DNA from: Taklimakanibacter lacteus
Lineage (GTDB): Bacteria > Pseudomonadota > Alphaproteobacteria > Rhizobiales > Aestuariivirgaceae
Reading direction: 5' to 3'
Length of the DNA stretch: 64,000 nucleotides
Assembly: GCA_003576695.1 (NCBI GenBank)
Contig: QOZQ01000008.1
Coordinates: forward strand, 186,001 to 250,000
This document shows positions 47,442-56,946 of this stretch, in pieces. A program made the translations under genes and the position numbers. The notes below the pieces were generated by a model, which saw only the letters and a list, made by a program, of their open reading frames with translations, was not told the DNA's origin and ran no database searches. Within the stretch, counting starts at the first letter, position 1, and each line of letters begins with the position of its first letter.

Positions 47442-47446
47442 AGGGA

Positions 47447-48205
47447 TTACGAGAAGACGATACCGCCATCGACATTGAGCGTCTGGCCGGTGACGAAGGC
47501 GCTGTCATCCGAGCAGAAGAAGGCGACGGGGCCTACGACATCCTCCGGATCGCCGATGCGCGCCATCGCGGTCTTGGCCGCCCAGGCATTGCGGATCGCC
47601 GGATCGTCGAGATTGACGCGGCCCATATCGGTGAGGATGATGCCGGGGCACACGCAGTTCGCGGTGATGCCGATGGGCCCGAGCTCCTGCGCCAGCACGC
47701 GGGTGAAGCCCATCACGGCGGCCTTCGAGGCCGAGTAATGGGCCTGCTGCGGCGCGCCATGCTTGCCGCCGATCGAGGCGATGTTGCAGATGCGCCCATA
47801 GGCCTGGCGCTTCATGACCGGCAGCACGGCCTGGATGACGAGGAACGTGCCCTTGGCATTGACATCCATGACGCTGTCCCAATGCGTTTCGGCCAGGGTC
47901 TCGACCGATGCGGCGATGAGGATGCCGGCATTGTTGACGACGGCATGGATGCCGCCGAGCTCGGCCACCGCCTTTTCGACCATCGCCTCGACCTCGATCT
48001 TCTGCGACACATCGGCATGGAGCGCCACGGCACGGCGGCCGAGGGCGTGCACGGCCGCGGCGGCCTCGTCGAGCGCCTTGGCCTGGCGTGGAATATCGTT
48101 CAAGGCGAGATCGAAGCCGCGCTCGGCGAGGCCCAGCGCAATGGCGCGCCCTATTCCCCGGCTGGCTCCCGTCACCAGCGCCACGCGTCCCTTTCCAACG
48201 GTCAT
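47447..48205 (-). CDS. SDR oxidoreductase (FabG-like)
   Basis: 252-residue short-chain dehydrogenase: TGASRGIGRAIALGLAERG, NNAGIL, Ser in ICNIASIGG, Tyr/Lys in HYSASKAAV and a C-terminal TGQTLNVDGGIVF. In this operon it most likely oxidises a polyol or ketose rather than working in fatty acid synthesis. The ATG at 48205 has GGAGACGAGG upstream; a GTG at 48220 is less likely. Last gene of the nine-gene operon. Confidence 0.9.
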   Translation of the reverse strand: MTVGKGRVALVTGASRGIGRAIALGLAERGFDLALNDIPRQAKALDEAAAAVHALGRRAVALHADVSQKIEVEAMVEKAVAELGGIHAVVNNAGILIAASVETLAETHWDSVMDVNAKGTFLVIQAVLPVMKRQAYGRICNIASIGGKHGAPQQAHYSASKAAVMGFTRVLAQELGPIGITANCVCPGIILTDMGRVNLDDPAIRNAWAAKTAMARIGDPEDVVGPVAFFCSDDSAFVTGQTLNVDGGIVFS

Positions 48206-48220
48206 CCTCGTCTCCTTCAC

Positions 48221-49711
48221 TTAGCCAAGCACGGTCTTCAGCGCCGGATAGAGCGCCTTGTAGCGGTGATAGATCTCGTCATAGAGGGCGGCTTCGCGCG
48301 GCCGCGGCTCGACCATCGATCCCGGCCGCACCATGGCGGCAATGCCGTCATCGATGGAGGCGAAGCGGCCGGCGCCATGCGCGGCCAGCACTGCCGAACC
48401 GGTCGAGGGCGCATCGGGCGAGGCCGGGATGCGCACCGGCAGGCCGGCCGTGTCGGCATGGATCTGCATCCACAGGCGCGACGCGGTGGCGCCGCCGCCG
48501 GCGGTGATCTCGGTGCTGCTGTAGCCGCCGGCCTTGAAGGCATCGAGAATGGCGCGCGTTCCGAAGCCGATGCCTTCCATGATGGCGCGGAAGATGTGAT
48601 GCGGCTCATGCGCCAGCGTCAGCCCGACAATGGCGCCGCGCGACAGGGGATCGGTATAGGGCGTGCGGTTGCCCTGGAAATGATCCTGGACGATGAGGCC
48701 GTCGGAGCCCGGCTCCAGCGCTTCGGCCTTGCTGTTCATCTCCGCGAGGTCGAGCGTACCGCCGGTGATGCGCCTCAGCCAGTTGATGATCGATCCGGTC
48801 GAGGTCTGCCCGCCTTCGACGATGAAGCGGCCCGGATAGACGATGTCGGGATAGGCGCCCCACACGCCCGGCGCATGGATGGGCGCCTCGGTGACGCCGA
48901 ACTGCAGATGCGATGAGCCGGTGATCAGCGCCAGCTGGCCGGGCTTCGCCACGCCGAGCCCGATCATGCCGATGAGCGCATCGGCCCCGCCCTGCACCAC
49001 CTTGACCTTTGGGCTGAGGCCCAGAGCGGCAGCCGCCGCCGAGGTCAGCGTGCCCACGACCGCGCCTGGTGCCACGACGCGCTGCGGCCATTTCCCTTCG
49101 AGATCGCTGATATCGAGGCGCTTGAGGATGCCCCGCGCCCAGCCGCCCTCGCGGCTCGAATAATGCCAGCGCAAGCCCACATTATCGAGCGAGGCGCAAC
49201 GCTCGCCGGTGAGCCTGAAAGTGAGGTAATCCTGATATTCGCAGATCGTTTCGGCGGCGGCGAAGACCTCGGGCTCGTGGCGCTTGAGCCACAGCGCCTT
49301 GGGGATCATCCATTCCGCCGAAACCGGCCCTCGCCCTGCCCCATTGATGGCGAGGCGCGCATCGCCCGTGGCAAGGACGGCATCGGCCTCTTCATGGGCG
49401 CGCACATCCATCCACAGAAGGGCCGGCCGCAGCGCCTGGCCGTTCTTGTCGAGCGCAACGACGGTGCAGCAGGTCGTCGCATAGGCCATCGCCTCGATCT
49501 GGGCGGCATCGATACGCGCCTCGGCAATGGCGCCGCGTGTCGCTGCGATCAGCGCCTGCCACCAGTCTTCGGGATTCTGCTCGGCCCGTGCGCCTGGAAA
49601 GAACCGCGTTTCATAGGGCACCGCCTTCGAGCCGAGGCACACGCCGTCAAGATCATAGATCCGCGCCCTGAGGCTTTCCGTTCCGCCATCCGCGGTCAGG
49701 TAATAGGCCAT
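48221..49711 (-). CDS. FGGY-family carbohydrate kinase
   Basis: 496-residue sugar kinase with the two actin-like halves. ADGGTESLRARIYDLDG is phosphate loop 1; PALLWMDVRAHEEAD, ICEYQDYLTFRLTGERCASL and the ATP-site AGGGATASRLWMQIHADTAG are also seen. GNRTPYTDPLSRGAIVGLTL points to the ribulokinase-like side of the family. Substrate not known: a ketose or polyol such as xylulose, ribulose or erythritol. Fifteen nt before the SDR. Confidence 0.9.
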   Translation of the reverse strand: MAYYLTADGGTESLRARIYDLDGVCLGSKAVPYETRFFPGARAEQNPEDWWQALIAATRGAIAEARIDAAQIEAMAYATTCCTVVALDKNGQALRPALLWMDVRAHEEADAVLATGDARLAINGAGRGPVSAEWMIPKALWLKRHEPEVFAAAETICEYQDYLTFRLTGERCASLDNVGLRWHYSSREGGWARGILKRLDISDLEGKWPQRVVAPGAVVGTLTSAAAAALGLSPKVKVVQGGADALIGMIGLGVAKPGQLALITGSSHLQFGVTEAPIHAPGVWGAYPDIVYPGRFIVEGGQTSTGSIINWLRRITGGTLDLAEMNSKAEALEPGSDGLIVQDHFQGNRTPYTDPLSRGAIVGLTLAHEPHHIFRAIMEGIGFGTRAILDAFKAGGYSSTEITAGGGATASRLWMQIHADTAGLPVRIPASPDAPSTGSAVLAAHGAGRFASIDDGIAAMVRPGSMVEPRPREAALYDEIYHRYKALYPALKTVLG

Positions 49712-49734
49712 TCGCTCCTCCCTCGTTCAAGAGC

Positions 49735-50070
49735 TCAAGCCGGAGACCGATAGGCCTCCAGCGCCTTGCCGGCATACATCACGGCGGGTCCCCCGCCCAT
49801 CTCGACCGCGACCTCCAGCGCCTCGACAAGTGCCGCCTCGCTCGCCCCATGCCGGATCGCGGCATCGACATGATAGAGAATGCAGTCCTCGCAGCCGGTC
49901 GCGACCGCGATGGCAACCGCCAGCAGTTCCTTGTCCGCCGCCTTGAAATGTCCCTCCTTCGTGGCGGCGCGGCTCACCTCGCTGAGCCCCTTCATGAGGC
50001 CAGGTGCTGCCTTGGCGAATGCGCCGAGGCGTGTCCTGGCGGCGGCGAGAGCTTGTTTCGTATCAGCCAT
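49735..50070 (-). CDS. Carboxymuconolactone decarboxylase/AhpD-like protein
   Basis: 111-residue all-helical protein with the AhpD redox motif CEDCILYH (Cys60, Cys63, His67). Such proteins act as disulphide reductases using lipoyl partners or as peroxidase helpers. In this operon the lipoyl protein is the next gene upstream, and the two overlap by 8 nt, so a redox link is plausible. Confidence 0.88.
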   Translation of the reverse strand: MADTKQALAAARTRLGAFAKAAPGLMKGLSEVSRAATKEGHFKAADKELLAVAIAVATGCEDCILYHVDAAIRHGASEAALVEALEVAVEMGGGPAVMYAGKALEAYRSPA

Positions 50071-51298
50071 GAACGACTCCTGTCAGAAGGCCAAGTGTTT
50101 CGCGTGGCGCATCCCAATGCGGCATATGCCCTGCCGACAGGAAATGCACCGCGACGCCGGATGGCAAGTTGAAGGCATGCGACGGTGGGATGATGCGATC
50201 ATCCTTGCCGATGAGCGCCCGCACCGGCAGCTGCTCGATAAGCTTTGCCAGCGGGCGCAGGATGTCGATGCGTTGTCCCTGCGGACCGGCCAGCGCGTTG
50301 GCCAGGGTCTTGAGGCGGCCCTGCGCCAGCTGCGCGGCCATCGCGGCGAGTGCCGCGTCCGAAAGCCCCTCGCCCTTCGGTCCGAGCATACGCAGCAGAT
50401 GCGCAACTTCCGCCGCTGTCGTTGCTTCGGCCATGCCGAAGATGAAGTCCTGCGCGATTTCGCGGCCCGTTCCGGCCGGCGCGACCAGCGTCAGGCTTGC
50501 CGCCTTGGCACCCAGTTGCTCGGCTATTCCCACGGCGACCGCAGCCCCGAGTGAATGGCCGACAAGATGAAGGGGACCGGCCAGTCCGGCGCTGAATTCC
50601 GCCAGAGCGGCAACGAGATCATCGAGATTTTGCGCCTCGGCCATGGTCGCGCCATGGGCGGGAAGATCGGGCACGATGGCGCAATGGCCGGCGCGCGCGA
50701 GACCGCTGGCCGTCGCCGCCCAGGTGCTGCGGTCCCCGGCAAATCCATGGATCAGCAGGAAGGTGGTGCTGCCTTCGCCGAGCTTGTCATAGGCGATCCG
50801 GCCGCTGGTGCGTCCGGTCCCGGACTGTGATGCTCGCTCGACATCCTCCCGTTCGATGCGGCCGCGCCGGCCAGTCCCCTGCAGCGCTTCCAGGGCAAGA
50901 CCGGCCTTCCGCGCCAGGCGGCGGGCCACCGGCGTCGCGCGCGGCCGCCCGCTGGTCAAAGGCGCAGGCGGCGGTGGCGCGCTTGCCGTGACGCCAGCCG
51001 AAGCCGGAGCATCGACGCTCGGCACATCAGCTGCCGCACTCTCCCAGTCATGCATATTCGTCACCACGGCCCGCGCGATCGGATTGCCGACCGTGACCCG
51101 GTCTCCGTCGCCGGCGAGTGTCTCCTCGAGCACGCCGTCGCCCAATGCCGGAAACTCGACCACCGTCTTGTCGGTCTCGATCTCGACGATCGCCTGGCCG
51201 CGCTTGAAGCTTTGCCCGGGAGAAACCAGCCAGCCGACGATGGTGCCTTCCTCCATCGTCTCGCCGAGCCGCGGCATGGTGAGTATGCGTGTGCTCAT
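50063..51298 (-). CDS. Lipoyl - E3-binding - alpha/beta-hydrolase protein (AcoC-like E2)
   Basis: 411 residues. About 3-78 form a lipoyl domain with the lipoyl Lys44 in IETDKTVVEF; 121-153 form a peripheral subunit-binding domain (TPVARRLARKAGLALEAL); 167-411 an alpha/beta-hydrolase with IHGFAGDRSTW, nucleophile Ser249 in LVGHSLGAAV and a late His near GHMPHWDAP. The normal acyltransferase domain of a 2-oxoacid dehydrogenase E2 is replaced by the hydrolase, as in AcoC of acetoin dehydrogenase. It overlaps E1 beta by 4 nt. Confidence 0.9.
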   Translation of the reverse strand: MSTRILTMPRLGETMEEGTIVGWLVSPGQSFKRGQAIVEIETDKTVVEFPALGDGVLEETLAGDGDRVTVGNPIARAVVTNMHDWESAAADVPSVDAPASAGVTASAPPPPAPLTSGRPRATPVARRLARKAGLALEALQGTGRRGRIEREDVERASQSGTGRTSGRIAYDKLGEGSTTFLLIHGFAGDRSTWAATASGLARAGHCAIVPDLPAHGATMAEAQNLDDLVAALAEFSAGLAGPLHLVGHSLGAAVAVGIAEQLGAKAASLTLVAPAGTGREIAQDFIFGMAEATTAAEVAHLLRMLGPKGEGLSDAALAAMAAQLAQGRLKTLANALAGPQGQRIDILRPLAKLIEQLPVRALIGKDDRIIPPSHAFNLPSGVAVHFLSAGHMPHWDAPRETLGLLTGVVHG

Positions 51299-52269
51299 GC
51301 GAGCAACCGCCCCGCCATTTCGGCGATGAGCTGCGGGCCGGGCACCGAACCGCTTTCGAGAGCCGGCGACACGGATATCGGAATATCCTCGCCCGCCACC
51401 CTGATCACCGGCTCTTCGAGGAAATCGAAGCACTCTTCCGAGATGCGCGCCGCGAGCTCGGCCGCGACACCGGCCGTCATCGCGCCCTCCGAGACCACCA
51501 TGGCGCGGCCGATGCGCTCGACATGCTCGCGGATCGTGTCGAAATCGAGCGGATTGAGCGTGCGCAGGTCGATGACGGTCGCCTCGATGCCTTTGGCCGA
51601 CAGCGCCTTGGCGGCGTCCATGACATAATGGAGCTGGCGCGAATAGGTGACGATCACCAGATCCTTGCCCTGGCGTCGCACCGCAGCCTTCCCCCAGGCC
51701 GGCGGCCTGGCGCCGAGATCCACATCTTCCTTCATCGTATAGAGCGCCTTATGCTCGATGAAGACGACCGGATCGGGCCTCTCCAGCGCCTGGCGCAGCA
51801 GGTGATAGGCGTCCGCAACCGTCGCCGGCATGGCAAGCCTGAGGCCCGGCGTGTGCATCACATAGGCTTCGAGACTCTGCGAATGCTGCGCGCCCGCCGA
51901 GCGCCCGGTGCCGCCCTGGGTCCTCAGCACCATCGGCACGCCGATCTGGCCGCCGAACATGTAGCGGATCTTCGCCGCCTGGTTCGCCAGCTGGTCCATC
52001 GTCATGCCAAGAAAATCGACATACATGAGCTCGGCCACCGGACGCAGGCCGGTCATGGCGGCGCCGACCGCCGCCCCGACAATGGAGGGTTCCGAGATCG
52101 GCGTATCGATCACCCGCTCAGGTCCGAATTCCTTGATCAGGTCCTTGGTCACGCCATAGGCGCCGCCATAGCGGCCGACCTCTTCGCCGAGGATGACGAT
52201 ATCGGGATTCTCGGTCATGGCATCCGCCAGCGCCTTGCGCAACGCGTCGCGGTAAGTCAGTTCAGCCAT
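51295..52269 (-). CDS. 2-oxoacid/acetoin dehydrogenase E1 beta subunit (AcoB-like)
   Basis: 324-residue TPP enzyme beta chain: TYRDALRKALADAMTENPDI, ILGEEVGRYGGAYGVTKDL, DTPISEPSIVGAAVGAAMTG and VVSEGAMTAGVAAELAARI. With E1 alpha it forms an alpha2beta2 TPP enzyme that gives the acyl or hydroxyalkyl group to the lipoyl protein. It overlaps E1 alpha by 8 nt and the lipoyl protein by 4 nt. Confidence 0.93.
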   Translation of the reverse strand: MAELTYRDALRKALADAMTENPDIVILGEEVGRYGGAYGVTKDLIKEFGPERVIDTPISEPSIVGAAVGAAMTGLRPVAELMYVDFLGMTMDQLANQAAKIRYMFGGQIGVPMVLRTQGGTGRSAGAQHSQSLEAYVMHTPGLRLAMPATVADAYHLLRQALERPDPVVFIEHKALYTMKEDVDLGARPPAWGKAAVRRQGKDLVIVTYSRQLHYVMDAAKALSAKGIEATVIDLRTLNPLDFDTIREHVERIGRAMVVSEGAMTAGVAAELAARISEECFDFLEEPVIRVAGEDIPISVSPALESGSVPGPQLIAEMAGRLLA

Positions 52270-53323
52270 TCTCTTGCTCCGTTGCGAGCACGCGGTTGAG
52301 GCGGGTGCGGACCGGCTCGGGCTCGGGCTCCGAGGGATCGAACACGTCGCGGAACATCGAGGCGAGCGGCGGCTCGTTCTGGGCGATGGTGAAATCGATG
52401 GTGGCATCCATTTCCCTGGCGATCTCGCTGTCGAGCGCATCGAGCTCAGCGGCCTTCACCAGCCCGCGCTCGATCAGCCTTGCGCGGGCGAATGCCACCG
52501 GGTCGCGCTGGCGGCCTGCTTCTTCCTCCGCCGCATCGCGATAGGGCGACTTGTCCTTGCGCGCATGGCCATAGAAGCGATAGCAGGACACGGCGAGAAA
52601 GCCGGGCTTGCCGGCACGTGCCGCATCCACCAGCCGGCGCGCAGCTTCCGCCACCTCCTCCACATCGAGCCCGTCCACGCTTTCGCCATTAAGGCCGAAA
52701 GCGATGGCGCGCTCATGCAGCGCGGTATTGGCGGTCGCCTGGTCGATCCGCGTGCCCATGCCATACTGGTTGTTGATGCAGGCGAAGAGCACCGGCAGGC
52801 CCCACAGCGCCGCCATGTTCATGCTCTCATAGAGTACGCCCTGCCCGGTGGCGCCATCGCCGAAGAACGCGACCGAAACAGCGTTGTTGCGCTTGCGCCG
52901 CGCCGAGAGACCGGCGCCGACAACGGCCGGAATGCCGCCGCCGACAATGGCATTGGCGCCGAGATGGCCGAGGCCCATATCGGCAATATGCATCGAGCCG
53001 CCCTTGCCATGGCAGTAGCCCGCTTCCTTGCCGCCGATCTCGGCCATCATGCGCTTTGGGTCGGCGCCGCGCGCCAGGAAGATGCCATGGCCTCTATGAT
53101 GGGTGGTGAAGGTGTCCTGCGGCTTCATTGCTGCGGTGATGCCAGCCGCCGCACTTTCCTCGCCGATCGAGAGATGCAGCATCGAGCCCGCCGTCTGCCC
53201 GCGCACGAAGAGTTCACCCACCCGCTCCTCGAAGCTGCGCACCCGGCGCATGGTGCGATAGAGCTCCGGCAGGTCGGAATTGGTTTTTGTGCCGGGAGCG
53301 GATGCCCCCTTTGGCTTGCTCAT
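52262..53323 (-). CDS. 2-oxoacid/acetoin dehydrogenase E1 alpha subunit (AcoA-like)
   Basis: 353-residue TPP-binding alpha chain: LYRTMRRVRSFEERVGELFV, FTTHHRGHGIFLARGADP, YCHGKGGSMHIAD and the TPP/Mg motif GDGATGQGVLYES...NNQYG. It starts 15 nt after the permease gene of the importer, which shows that the importer and the enzyme set are one operon. No E3 gene is present; the common lipoamide dehydrogenase is probably used. Confidence 0.93.
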   Translation of the reverse strand: MSKPKGASAPGTKTNSDLPELYRTMRRVRSFEERVGELFVRGQTAGSMLHLSIGEESAAAGITAAMKPQDTFTTHHRGHGIFLARGADPKRMMAEIGGKEAGYCHGKGGSMHIADMGLGHLGANAIVGGGIPAVVGAGLSARRKRNNAVSVAFFGDGATGQGVLYESMNMAALWGLPVLFACINNQYGMGTRIDQATANTALHERAIAFGLNGESVDGLDVEEVAEAARRLVDAARAGKPGFLAVSCYRFYGHARKDKSPYRDAAEEEAGRQRDPVAFARARLIERGLVKAAELDALDSEIAREMDATIDFTIAQNEPPLASMFRDVFDPSEPEPEPVRTRLNRVLATEQENG

Positions 53324-53338
53324 GCGTAACTCCGGAGT

Positions 53339-54331
53339 CTAGAGAAGATTGAGCTTCGTGGTGCGCGATACGACCGCGACCGCGGTCAGGATGATGATGC
53401 CTTTGACGATGGACTGGATATAGGTGTCCATCCCCAGAAGATTGAGCCCGTTGTTGATGATGCCGATGAACAGCGCGCCGAAGAAGGTGCCGACCACGGT
53501 CGCCGTTCCCGGGCGCAGCATGGTCATGCCGATGAAGACGGTGGCAAGCCCGTCGAGAAGATAGCGCTCGCCGGCATTGGGCTGGCCCGAGCCCAGCCGC
53601 GAGGCGAGCAGCATGCCGGCGACCGTCGCGAAGACGGCGCACACGACGAGCGCCGCGATACGGTATCCCCGCACATTGATGCCGGAGAGCTCGGCCGCCT
53701 TGCGGTTGCCGCCGACCGCATAGATGTAGCGCCCGAAGACGGTGCGCTCCATCACGAACCACGCGACGATGACCGCAATCAGCATCAGGATGGCAAGCAC
53801 CGGGACGCCACCGACCCGCCCCTGGCCCAGCCACAGATAGGCCTCGGGCAATCCGCCGTAGATCGCGCGCCCGCCGGTGAGGATGAAGCTGATTCCGAAC
53901 AGGATGGAGGCGGTTGCAAGTGTCGCGATCAGCGAAGGAATGCCGACGATCGTGACCAGCGCGGCGTTGACGCCGCCGATCACAAGGCCCGCCCCTATTC
54001 CGGCAAGCAGGGCCAGAGGCAGCGCCACGTCCTTGGTGAGAAGCAAGGGCACCAGGATGCCGGCGAGGCCGACCGCGAATCCGACCGACAGGTCCATCTC
54101 GCGCGCCGCGAAGCCGAAAGTGAGTCCGACGCCGACGATCGTCAGGATCGAGATCTGCTGCGCGATATTGAGAAGATTCTGCGGCTGCAGGAAGCGGTCG
54201 ACCGTGGCGGCGAAGATGAGGAAGATCAGCACCAGCACGACGACGGTGCTGTAGCGCTGGACATGGTCCTTGCGCACGATGCCGAGCACAAGGTCACGCG
54301 ACGGAGCGGTTCCGGCGCTCGTGGAGGTCAT
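53339..54331 (-). CDS. Sugar ABC transporter permease (RbsC-like)
   Basis: 330-residue permease with about nine helices of the RbsC/XylH type: NIAQQISILTIVGVGLTFGF, GGVNAALVTIVGIPSLIATL, GRYIYAVGGNRKAAELSGIN and GTFFGALFIGIINNGLNLLG. The start overlaps the ATPase gene by 4 nt. Confidence 0.92.
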   Translation of the reverse strand: MTSTSAGTAPSRDLVLGIVRKDHVQRYSTVVVLVLIFLIFAATVDRFLQPQNLLNIAQQISILTIVGVGLTFGFAAREMDLSVGFAVGLAGILVPLLLTKDVALPLALLAGIGAGLVIGGVNAALVTIVGIPSLIATLATASILFGISFILTGGRAIYGGLPEAYLWLGQGRVGGVPVLAILMLIAVIVAWFVMERTVFGRYIYAVGGNRKAAELSGINVRGYRIAALVVCAVFATVAGMLLASRLGSGQPNAGERYLLDGLATVFIGMTMLRPGTATVVGTFFGALFIGIINNGLNLLGMDTYIQSIVKGIIILTAVAVVSRTTKLNLL

Positions 54332-55848
54332 GCGGATTCTCCTGACATGGCGGTAATGAAGGCGCTCTCCGAGAATTGCGCCCTGGTGAGCTCCGGACCG
54401 GCCGCCTGGTTGACGAACGGGATGACGCGGTCGGCCATCGTTTCGATTTCGATCAGGTCGGAGGATGCGATGAGGATGGCGACGCCCAGGCCCGCAAGGC
54501 GGCGCATCTCGGCATAGATCTCGGCCTTGGCCCCCACATCGACACCTTCGGTCGGCTCGATGAAGATCATCACCTTGTAGCGGTTGCCGGCGCCATAGAG
54601 CCACTTGCCGATCGAGATCTTCTGCTTGTTGCCGCCGGAGAGCGTGTTGAGCTGCTGGGCCGAGGAATGGGCCTTCACATTGAGGAGCCGCATGATGCGC
54701 TGGGCTTCGCTTTCCTCGCGCCGGCGCGACAGCACGCCCGTCGTCAGCACCGCGTGCTGGGGATGCACCATGGCCAGGTTCTCGCGCAGCTCCCATTCCC
54801 CGATCAGGGCATTCTCCATCCGGTGATCGGGAACCAGCGCCACGCCCATGTCGCGCATGGTCCGCGCTCTGTGCAGTGCTACGGCACGCCCGCCCACCTC
54901 GCAACTCTCGTAGTGCACGCCCGCCGGATTGTAGAGCGAGCGGGCGAAGCCGAAATGTCCGGAGCCCGTGAGGCCGATGAGGCCGACAATCTCGCCGGCG
55001 CGGATATGGAATTGCGGCACCTGCAGCCGCCCGGCCCGCCAGCCTTTGACGCTGAGCGCGACAGCGCCCTCGGCGCGGGCGGCGGCAGCTGCCTGTTCCT
55101 TGGACTTGCCGCTTTCGCCCGACCGCCGCAGCATGAGATCGACGAGCTGGCTTTCGCTCAATCGGCCGGCCGCTTCGGTCACCACATGGCGGCCATCGCG
55201 CAGCACCGTGATACGGTCGCTCAGCGCCTTGATCTCGGACAGGAAGTGACTGATCAGGATCACCCCCACGCTCTGCCTGGGCAGGCTGCGGATGATGCTC
55301 CACAATTGCTCCTTCTCGCGCGCCGGCAATGTGGCGGTGGGTTCATCGAGGATGAGCAGACGGATATCGCCACGCAAGGCGCGCACGATCTCGATCACCT
55401 TGCGGTCGGCGACGGGCAGGCTTGCCACCGGTTCGGCAAGATTGATGACGACTTGCGGAAACCAGCGCTTCACCAGCGCGGCCGCGTCGTTCCTGAGCTT
55501 CCCCGCGGCGATCACCCCCGCACGGCGTGGTTCGGCGCCGAGCAGGATATTCTCGGCGCCGCTCAACCCCGCCACCAGGCTACCTTCCTGGCTGACATGG
55601 GCGATGCCGCGCAGGAGCGCATCGCGCGGGCTCTTCAGGCGCACGCTTTCTCCGCCGATGGCGATCGAGCCCGAGGTCGGTGGCAGGCTGCCACCGAGGA
55701 TATTGACGAGTGTCGACTTGCCGGCCCCGTTCTCGCCGATGAGGCCATGCACTTCATCGACACGGAAGGTGACGCTCACGCGGTCGAGCGCGCGCGTTCC
55801 CGGGAATTGCATGGTGATGTCGGTGAGGCACGTTTCCATTTCGGCCAT
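54328..55848 (-). CDS. Sugar ABC transporter ATP-binding protein (RbsA-like, double ATPase)
   Basis: 506 residues, two ATPase halves. Half 1 has Walker A GENGAGKST and Walker B LLILDEPTATL but a weak signature (LPVADRKVIEIVRAL). Half 2 has a degenerate Walker A (GLTGSGHFG) but a full signature LSGGNKQKISIGKWL and IFIEPTEGVD, where the Walker B Asp is Ile-Glu. This asymmetry is typical of RbsA. ATG 55848 is used; the frame runs to a TTG at 55860. Confidence 0.9.
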   Translation of the reverse strand: MAEMETCLTDITMQFPGTRALDRVSVTFRVDEVHGLIGENGAGKSTLVNILGGSLPPTSGSIAIGGESVRLKSPRDALLRGIAHVSQEGSLVAGLSGAENILLGAEPRRAGVIAAGKLRNDAAALVKRWFPQVVINLAEPVASLPVADRKVIEIVRALRGDIRLLILDEPTATLPAREKEQLWSIIRSLPRQSVGVILISHFLSEIKALSDRITVLRDGRHVVTEAAGRLSESQLVDLMLRRSGESGKSKEQAAAAARAEGAVALSVKGWRAGRLQVPQFHIRAGEIVGLIGLTGSGHFGFARSLYNPAGVHYESCEVGGRAVALHRARTMRDMGVALVPDHRMENALIGEWELRENLAMVHPQHAVLTTGVLSRRREESEAQRIMRLLNVKAHSSAQQLNTLSGGNKQKISIGKWLYGAGNRYKVMIFIEPTEGVDVGAKAEIYAEMRRLAGLGVAILIASSDLIEIETMADRVIPFVNQAAGPELTRAQFSESAFITAMSGESA

Positions 55849-55909
55849 CGCAAGGCTCAAAATAAGAGGAGCGGCGCCGCCAGGGCAACGCCGCTCCCTT
55901 ATAAGTGGC

Positions 55910-56854
55910 TTACTTGAGGAAGTCCTTGCAGTTGCGCTTGGTCACCAGCGGCGCGTCCATATAGACGGTCTTGGCCGGGACGACCTCCTCCGTCGGCTTG
56001 CCGTTGACGACGATCGCCTCGATCCATTCGCCAAGCATCTTGCCCATGCCCTCGAAGGGCTGCGAGACGGTGGCGATCATCATGCTGTCGGGCTTGCAGA
56101 CTTCGGCGACGGCTTGCGGATGTCCATCGATGCCGATGACCTTCACATCCGTGATCCCCGCCGCCTTGAGCGCGTTGATCGCGGCCTGCGCCGGCTCATC
56201 CCAGGGCGCCCAGACGGCGTTGATTTCCTTGCCGAAACGGGCGGCATAGTCTTCCATCGTCTTCGAGGTGTCCTCGAAGAAGGCGGTGTAGTCGATATTA
56301 TGCTCGGCCAGCACCTTCACATCCGGATATTCCTTCAGCACCTGCGCCATCACGTCGCCGCGCTTGCGCGTGCCGTGATGCTCGGCCATGCGCAGGAAGA
56401 CGATGTTGCCCTTGCCGCCCAACTGGTCGAGCAGATAGGGCGAGACGTCGGCCGACATGGCCCAGTTGTTGGTGGTGATGTCGGCGACCACGCCATCGAC
56501 ATAGCCCGAATCGACCGCGAAGACCGGGATCTTGGCGGCACGGGCCGCATCGAGCGCCGCGCGCGAGGCGCGCAGATCCGCCATGGTGATGATGATGGCA
56601 CCAACGCCGCGGCTCGCCGCGTCCTGGATGTTGGACGCGGTCTGCTCGCCCGAGCCGCCGCTGTCGAGCAGATTGACCTTCCAGTCGCCCTTGTTGGTTT
56701 CCTTGAGCCAGGCATCGAAGCCGGCCTTCACGCGCTGTTCCGACTGCGCTGCGGCATTCGAGTGAACCCAGGCGATATCGAGCGCATTCGCGGGCATCGC
56801 CATGACACCTGTCATCAGGACAGCCGCTATCATTCCGGCAAACCGGGTTTTCAT
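55910..56854 (-). CDS. Sugar ABC transporter substrate-binding protein (RbsB-like)
   Basis: 314-residue periplasmic protein: signal peptide (MAAVLMTGVMAMPANA-like, cut about residue 24), then DIAWVHSNAAAQSEQRVKAG and the ribose-binding fold (GVGAIIITMADLRASRAALD, IPVFAVDSGYVDG, VWAPWDEPAQAAINALKAAG, GIDGHPQAVAEV). GGGAGGAAATTAGAC before the ATG at 56854. First gene of the operon; it defines the unknown sugar or polyol. Confidence 0.92.
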   Translation of the reverse strand: MKTRFAGMIAAVLMTGVMAMPANALDIAWVHSNAAAQSEQRVKAGFDAWLKETNKGDWKVNLLDSGGSGEQTASNIQDAASRGVGAIIITMADLRASRAALDAARAAKIPVFAVDSGYVDGVVADITTNNWAMSADVSPYLLDQLGGKGNIVFLRMAEHHGTRKRGDVMAQVLKEYPDVKVLAEHNIDYTAFFEDTSKTMEDYAARFGKEINAVWAPWDEPAQAAINALKAAGITDVKVIGIDGHPQAVAEVCKPDSMMIATVSQPFEGMGKMLGEWIEAIVVNGKPTEEVVPAKTVYMDAPLVTKRNCKDFLK

Positions 56855-56946
56855 GTCTAATTTCCTCCCATCGGGCAAAATCGTTAGTGCTTGCGGCGGG
56901 GTGGATTTACCCGTCCGCGATCATGAAATTAAGGGTCGTATTACAA

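Noticed and set aside
49735-53323. A pyruvate dehydrogenase complex
   Set aside because: The E2-like protein lacks the acyltransferase domain, and the gene set resembles acetoin dehydrogenase instead; no E3 is present.
54332-55303. Upstream extension of the RbsC-like permease frame
   Set aside because: It runs opposite-frame through the ATPase gene; the permease begins at 54331.
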